In this document: one piece after another, positions 59,531 to 64,000 of the stretch
How positions within the stretch are numbered: the first letter of the stretch is position 1
Layout of the letters: each line of letters opens with the position of its first letter
Assembly (NCBI RefSeq): GCF_018448495.1
Contig: NZ_CP049902.1
Location: 3,394,002 to 3,458,001 of the forward strand
Length of the DNA stretch: 64,000 nucleotides
Source of the DNA: Psychrobacter sp. WY6
Lineage (GTDB): Bacteria; Pseudomonadota; Gammaproteobacteria; Pseudomonadales; Moraxellaceae
Direction of reading: 5' to 3'
Notes under the pieces: model-generated
The model's input: only the letters and a program-made list of their open reading frames with translations
What the model was told of the DNA's origin: nothing
The model's database searches: none
Program-made: the position numbers and the translations under genes

Positions 59531-60141
59531 TCTTTGTACTCAGCACTAGCAGTAAGGTGGGCACTCTTATAGTCAATTGATTATAAAAGCGTGACAGCTT
59601 TCACATTGAACCAACCATGTCCTAAGCAGTCGACCAGATGAATTTTTATTATTTCAGCCATTGAACAGTCAAATTTTGACTTTTTATTGGTTAATAAAAA
59701 TCACTTTAAATCAAAGTCCCACATTTAATATTGTTTGAATTATTGATTCGAGTGGATTATATCAACCCATTTAATGAACCGTTAGCACTAATTAAATCCA
59801 ATAGAACAGACGGTCTATATAGGATATGAAAGGTAGTTTTCATAAATTTCAATATAAAATTTGATAAAATAATGAGAATAAAAAAATCGATAAAATCAAT
59901 GAAGCAGGTTAATATTTATCCGCTTTATCTTCTTACTAAATCGTTTACCAACCAATAATTAATTTTCTATTCTTTAAAATAACCATCAAGGCGCAACTAT
60001 AAAAACCAACAAACGTTTTACTTTTTTAGCGAGATAATATAGCAATTGACAAAGTCTATCTTTCTTAACGCGCTCACTCTCATACGACCTTTATGGGCAC
60101 TATAGAAAATTTATTTTTTTAAATTATTTATCACTAGGCAT
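59531..60141. other. Long AT-rich gap between ssb and the BLUF cluster
   Basis: About 610 bases with no credible gene. It presumably holds the BLUF-cluster promoter near 59540-59700. The high AT content and A/T tracts would suit binding by the H-NS-like protein. Nothing more specific can be supported. Confidence 0.5.
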
Positions 60142-60165
60142 AAAAAAACCCTGCAATTGCAGGGT
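60142..60165 (-). terminator. Terminator of ssb
   Basis: On the minus strand ACCCTGCAATTGCAGGGT is a perfect palindrome followed by a T7 run, about 45 bases after the ssb stop. Confidence 0.88.
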
Positions 60166-60208
60166 CTTCTATAGATTACTCTTAACAGATAATTCTAAGG
60201 TATATCCT

Positions 60209-60830
60209 CAGAACGGAATATCATCATCGACAGGACCGTCTGGCATTGCTGTCGGCTTTGACTGTGCAGGCTTTTGCGCAGGTTGATTAAATTGATTCTG
60301 CTGAGCAGGTGCGCTTTGATTGTTAAAGCTGTTTTGACCACCTTGAGCAGCTGACTGGTTGTAACCGCCTTGCTGTGCTGGCTGATTGTTTGCTTGCTGA
60401 CCAAAGTTGTTTTGATTGCTTTGACTACCTTGATTGCCATAGCCACCACCTTGACCCTGATTTTGACCGCCAAAGCTATTATCACTTTGACCACCATCGC
60501 ACCATCTAGCATTTGCATTTGCTCAGCACGAATCTCAGTGATATAACGGTCTTGACCATTGGGATCTTGATATTTACGGGTACGCAAACTGCCTTCGATA
60601 TAAACTTTACTGCCTTTACGCAAATACTGCGCGGCAATTTCACCCAAACGATTAAATAGAGAAATACGATGCCATTCAGTCGCTTCTCTTTTTTCGCCAC
60701 TTTGCTTGTCGGTCCACTGCTCTGACGTTGCAACCGAGATATTGGTCACGCTACCGCCGTTATTAAATTGACGTGCCTCAGGGTCTGCTCCAAGGTTACC
60801 GATGATGATAACTTTATTAACTCCGCGCAT
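60209..60830 (-). pseudogene. ssb: Single-stranded DNA-binding protein (SSB), single frameshift
   Basis: The OB-fold domain is complete ([65 protein letters not shown]). After QMLDG the main frame becomes nonsense. One base missing near 60500 restores a Gly/Gln/Asn-rich linker ([15 protein letters not shown]) and the acidic tip DDDIPF ending at 60209, which is the docking peptide for repair proteins. SSB is essential, so this is almost certainly a sequence error. It lies in the ssb / MFS / uvrA neighbourhood. Confidence 0.9.
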
Positions 60831-61094
60831 GATACCGTCCTTTTACTTATGAATAATTTTATGAATCGCTTTAATGAGTGTGCAGCTAAGCGCATTCATT
60901 AATGATTTTACTGTAATCAATTTTTATTGGAATATCTACAAACTATCTATTAAAGACGACAATCTATGTCGTTTAGATATATATTATAATTTTTGGGTTT
61001 AAAAAACCATGATATTGCTATTTTGCCATTTTATTAAGCGAATTAATACTATTACCAGTTACTGACTTATCAACTCACTCTGCCCTTTATAAAC

Positions 61095-61719
61095 TTATTT
61101 AGAATCATTGCTCTCATTATTGCGATGCATGCTCAAAGTGACGCTACCCAGCTCTACGCCAAATTTTTTCATGACTGAGCGATTGAGCATGACGTCTTTA
61201 TCGACTAGATACATCCAATCATCAAAATTAACTTTGTAGGTTTTATCCTCAACGGGTAGCTCTAACAAGTAATTCCAATGCAAGGTATTGCCAACCACTT
61301 CCCCTGTTTCCTCGCCAATGACATCGCCTGCTGTGCCTTTCCAGCTACCATCAGCTTGTTTGGTCAATCGCCATATACGCTGTGATTTTGATCCATCTGC
61401 CCATGCGAACTTCTCATCTAAAACGATGACATTATCGCCTTCGTGCGTGGCATCAATATCGACGTAAAAGCGTTTTTTGACCTCGCCATTGCGACCTTGA
61501 AACATGCCCCAACCATCGATTTGACCTGAGAAGAACTCATGCATATCAAGCGTGGGCGTGCTGTTCTGATAGGCTTGGATATTTTGTGTGGCGCAACCTG
61601 AGAGTAGTAACGTGGCTGATAGACCAGCACCTATTGCTAGCCTAGCTAGCCTCCATTACTCGAGGCGCAATATTTTTACCAATAGCAACACCGTGCGACA
61701 GCACTTTAAAATTACTCAT
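61095..61719 (-). CDS. DUF3833-family lipoprotein, N-terminus restored across a frameshift
   Basis: The main frame from ATG 61544 lacks the start. Upstream in the same frame, RLAIGAGLSATLLLSGCATQN is a lipoprotein signal with an LSGC lipobox. It lacks its own start, but joins to ATG 61719 (MSNFKVLSHG, with an AAAGGAAT site) across a frame slip near 61652, inside the repeated GGCTAGCT. The mature domain (FFSGQIDGWGMFQGRNGEV; VIGEETGEVVGNTLHWNYLLELP; FDDWMYLVDKDVMLNRSVMKKFGVELG) is DUF3833. The function is unknown. Confidence 0.78.
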
Positions 61720-61905
61720 ATTAATTCCTTTTAAATAGAGATAAAGATTTAGCGTTCACTTATTAATAATGGCTGTCTAGTCGTTGTCTACTCAGTTTTT
61801 GCTATCCAACCTTATCTCTACTCGCCTAAGTACGTTGCCCATACCCTTTGTTAAATATCTAGCGGACTCTGTGCCAAACTCGATAACTGCATCGCGAGTC
61901 ATCTG

Positions 61906-63211
61906 TCAATTGTGTCTGTCTAGCTTGAGATAGGCAACTTGCTCTTTTGCCATCACGACCAGCTCATCCACGCCATCTACCGCCAGCATTTGCCGTGACC
62001 AGTCCTGAATATTGATGTCTTTAGGATGGTCACGGTGGTACTTGATAAATAAGGTGGCTGAGCAATCGGAATGATAATGAGTAGTGCCACGCCCATAATG
62101 ACGGCTAAAATACCCCACGCCAGCAAATTCGGCTGACTTAATAACAAACCACCCATCGCCCCGCCGACAAAAGCGCCGAAGAACTGGCTGGATGAATTTA
62201 GCCCCATCGCAGTGGCTTTATTGGCGACAGGGGCGCGCTTAGATATCCACGAAGGAATCGTTGCCTCAAGCAAGTTAAAGCCCATAAAATACAATAACAG
62301 ACCTAATATAATACCAACGCCAACCTGACTGCCAATGGCCAATATAGCTAAAGCAGCGGTCATTAGCGCAATTGCGCCCAAAAATACTTGGCGCATTTTG
62401 CGTTTCTTTTCAGCGATGATAATAAATGGAATGGCAACAGCAAAGCCGATAAATAATAATGGCAAAAAACCAAGCCTTGCTGACGTACCGACAGCCCCAT
62501 CACTTCATTAAGCTGATGCGGTAAAATCACAAATATCGCCGTCATGGTTAGATGCAGAGCAAAGATACCAATATGTAAACGGTTTAAATCGCCAATTTTG
62601 AGGACGGTCGCTAATTGTTGACCAATAGTTTTATTGTCTAAATTGTGTTTAAGCACTCGTAGCGGTGTCGGCACAAACAACAATAACAGCATCGCCAAAA
62701 CAGCAAAGCCTGATGTCAACCAAAATAAACCAGAGATACCCAGCGAGCCAACCAATAACGGACCAAAGGCAAAAGCGAGCATGATAGAAGTCGCAATGGT
62801 CAAGCCCATCGTTGCCATCGCTTTGGTACGCATTTCTTCGCGCGTCACATCAGCCAATAATGCCATCAATACCGCAGATACCGCACCACTACCTGCCAGC
62901 GCCCGACCAATGATAACCTCGTAAATATCAGTCGCATTTGCCGCAATGATACCGCCGAGAGCAAATAAGATGAGTCCTAAAAAGATAATCGGCTTACGCG
63001 GGAATTTATCCGCAGCCAAACTCATGGGAATCTGAAATATCGCCTGCCCTAGACCATAAATACCGACGGCTAAGCCAATCAAAAATGGCGTCGCGTGCGT
63101 ATAATTGTCACCATATACAGAAAACACAGGCACAATCATAAACAGACCAATCATCCGCAAAGCAAATATACCACCGACCCCGAGGATTGCCCGTTTTTCT
63201 ACGCTATTCAT
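61906..63211 (-). pseudogene. YajR-like MFS transporter with C-terminal domain, two frameshifts
   Basis: This major facilitator protein has twelve expected helices. Marks are LGVGGIFALRMIGLFMIVPVF, GLGQAIFQIPMSLAADKFPRKPII (motif A region) and GRALAGSGAVSAVLMALLADV. One T is missing near 62470 in a T-run, before FLPLLFIGFAVAIPF, and the frame breaks again near 62040. The end, DWSRQMLAVDGVDELVVMAKEQVAYLKLD, is a small ferredoxin-like domain as in E. coli YajR. The substrate is unknown. It is divergent from uvrA. Confidence 0.82.
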
Positions 63212-63879
63212 ACTTGCCTCACTGGTTCGTCATTGCTGATTTATCACTACTGCGCTGCTTATACTATTGTGATGCTATCAAGACTTTAGCTACAAATTAA
63301 GCCCACTAGTATAAGACATTCGCCGTTTGCGTGCCGAGACTTTTGTCTTACTGCTGCAGCCTCCCATACCTCTTCAACCCAAGCCATTCATATTACGCGA
63401 TTATTTTGTTACCAACTGCATCGGATGCGCAATCACACCTTGAATAATGCGGTCGCCATGACAATAAAGTAAGGCGTCATAAACATTATTACTCGTCAGC
63501 TAAAGCGATCGCTTAAATGACACACTCCTCTATAAAATGACATTTTGGTTAAAACCATGACAAAAGGCTACTACTTAACATTGATTTGATTTAGATTTGC
63601 TTAGTCATACGAAAACCAATCACCTCAAAGGCTGTAGAATAAGAAAACAGCAAAATGAACGCCAAGCAGCATACCGCTCAGCAATAAAAATTAACAGTAA
63701 ATTAGGCATCTATAGCTCTCACTGCATCAACGTATGAACATTTTATAAAAATATTATTTATAACAACATTAAATTTACAGAATATCCACGTTTTTAACCG
63801 ACCATTTAATTGATTCATATTTACCTTTTAATTTGAGATATTTTCAATCCCCTTTTAGCAAATAGGAAACCTAACACCG
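63212..63879. other. Intergenic region between the MFS gene and uvrA
   Basis: This 668-base gap lies between divergent genes. I found no gene, tRNA or clear LexA-like palindrome. It should contain the uvrA promoter. The two frameshifts just downstream suggest the sequence may be poor here, so a damaged small gene could be missed. Confidence 0.45.
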
Positions 63880-64000
63880 ATGGCACACGAGTATTTAAGG
63901 TTCGCGGCGCACGCACTCATAATCTAAAAAATATCGATTTAGACATTCACGCGACAAGTTCGTAGTAATTACAGGTTTATCAGGCTCTGGTAAATCGTCA
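63880..64000 (+). pseudogene. uvrA: Excinuclease subunit UvrA, N-terminal fragment cut by window edge
   Basis: UvrA recognises bulky DNA damage in nucleotide excision repair. ATG 63880 follows an AATAGGAAA stretch. Reading across two slips gives MAHEYLRVRGARTHNLKNI, then [20 protein letters not shown], the first Walker A motif. Bases are missing near 63900 (AGGTTCG for AGGGTTCG) and near 63953 (ATTCACG). The fragment ends with the window. Two slips in 120 bases of such a conserved gene point to base-calling error. Confidence 0.88.

Overview
The window looks like chromosomal DNA of a Psychrobacter-like member of the Moraxellaceae (Gammaproteobacteria). This rests on protein style and gene order: gspN-gspC-gspD packed together, the uvrA / MFS / ssb neighbourhood, BlsA-like short BLUF proteins, a FimX-like pilus regulator, and moderate-to-low GC with AT-rich intergenic DNA. 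No rRNA, tRNA, CRISPR array, complete insertion sequence or prophage was seen.

Layout. 1-3.4 kb: the end of allA, then trpR-trpE-trpG with a candidate Trp operator and a 13-bp minisatellite. 3.5-7 kb: an EamA exporter and a cystine-type ABC transporter. 7.3-15.7 kb: histidine utilisation, with repressor hutC divergent from hutU-yjiH-like transporter-hutH-hutG-hutI and a HutC-type palindrome between them. 15.9-18 kb: a PepSY protein and gdhA, which fits glutamate metabolism downstream of Hut. 18.6-21.9 kb: an unnamed signalling cluster (roadblock/LC7, PAS, soluble PhnD-like binding protein, unknown protein, divergent roadblock-like protein). 22.3-30 kb: HdeD, GNAT, and a PaoABC-like molybdenum hydroxylase with its XdhC/PaoD and MocA maturation genes. 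30.2-36 kb: nitroreductase, FrnE-like DsbA, haloacid dehalogenase, class III ADH with a divergent LysR regulator, and a DUF302 lipoprotein. 36-41.3 kb: MoxR-DUF58-TgpA and a cytochrome c. 41.6-50.8 kb: FimX-like protein, an unknown 480-aa protein, divergent epmB/efp, a hybrid histidine kinase and tcdA. 50.9-56.7 kb: tatD and gspN-C-D. 57-59.5 kb: an H-NS-like protein and a three-gene BLUF cluster. 60.2-64 kb: ssb, a DUF3833 lipoprotein, a YajR-like MFS transporter and the first bases of uvrA.

The most striking overall property is the number of broken reading frames. About twenty genes are interrupted by 1-2 base (rarely 4-base) shifts. Nearly all can be read as missing bases, often in homopolymers or short repeats, and the protein stays well conserved on both sides of each break. 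They cluster in hut, pao and the right edge, while long genes such as trpE, gdhA, fimX-like and gspD are clean. I read most of them as base-calling errors in a low-quality assembly rather than true decay, but the sequence alone cannot prove this. Interrupted genes are given here as whole spans, so several proteins regain a C- or N-terminus that simple ORF calling loses: the SSB acidic tip, the DUF302 and TgpA C-termini, the EpmB N-terminus and the YajR-type C-terminal domain.

Best candidates for new biology are the roadblock-PAS-binding-protein cluster (18.6-21.9 kb), the tandem BLUF operon with its unknown first gene (57.8-59.5 kb), and the FimX-like gene with its unknown neighbour (41.6-45.5 kb). 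All three point to sensory control, possibly of surface motility. That link is inference.
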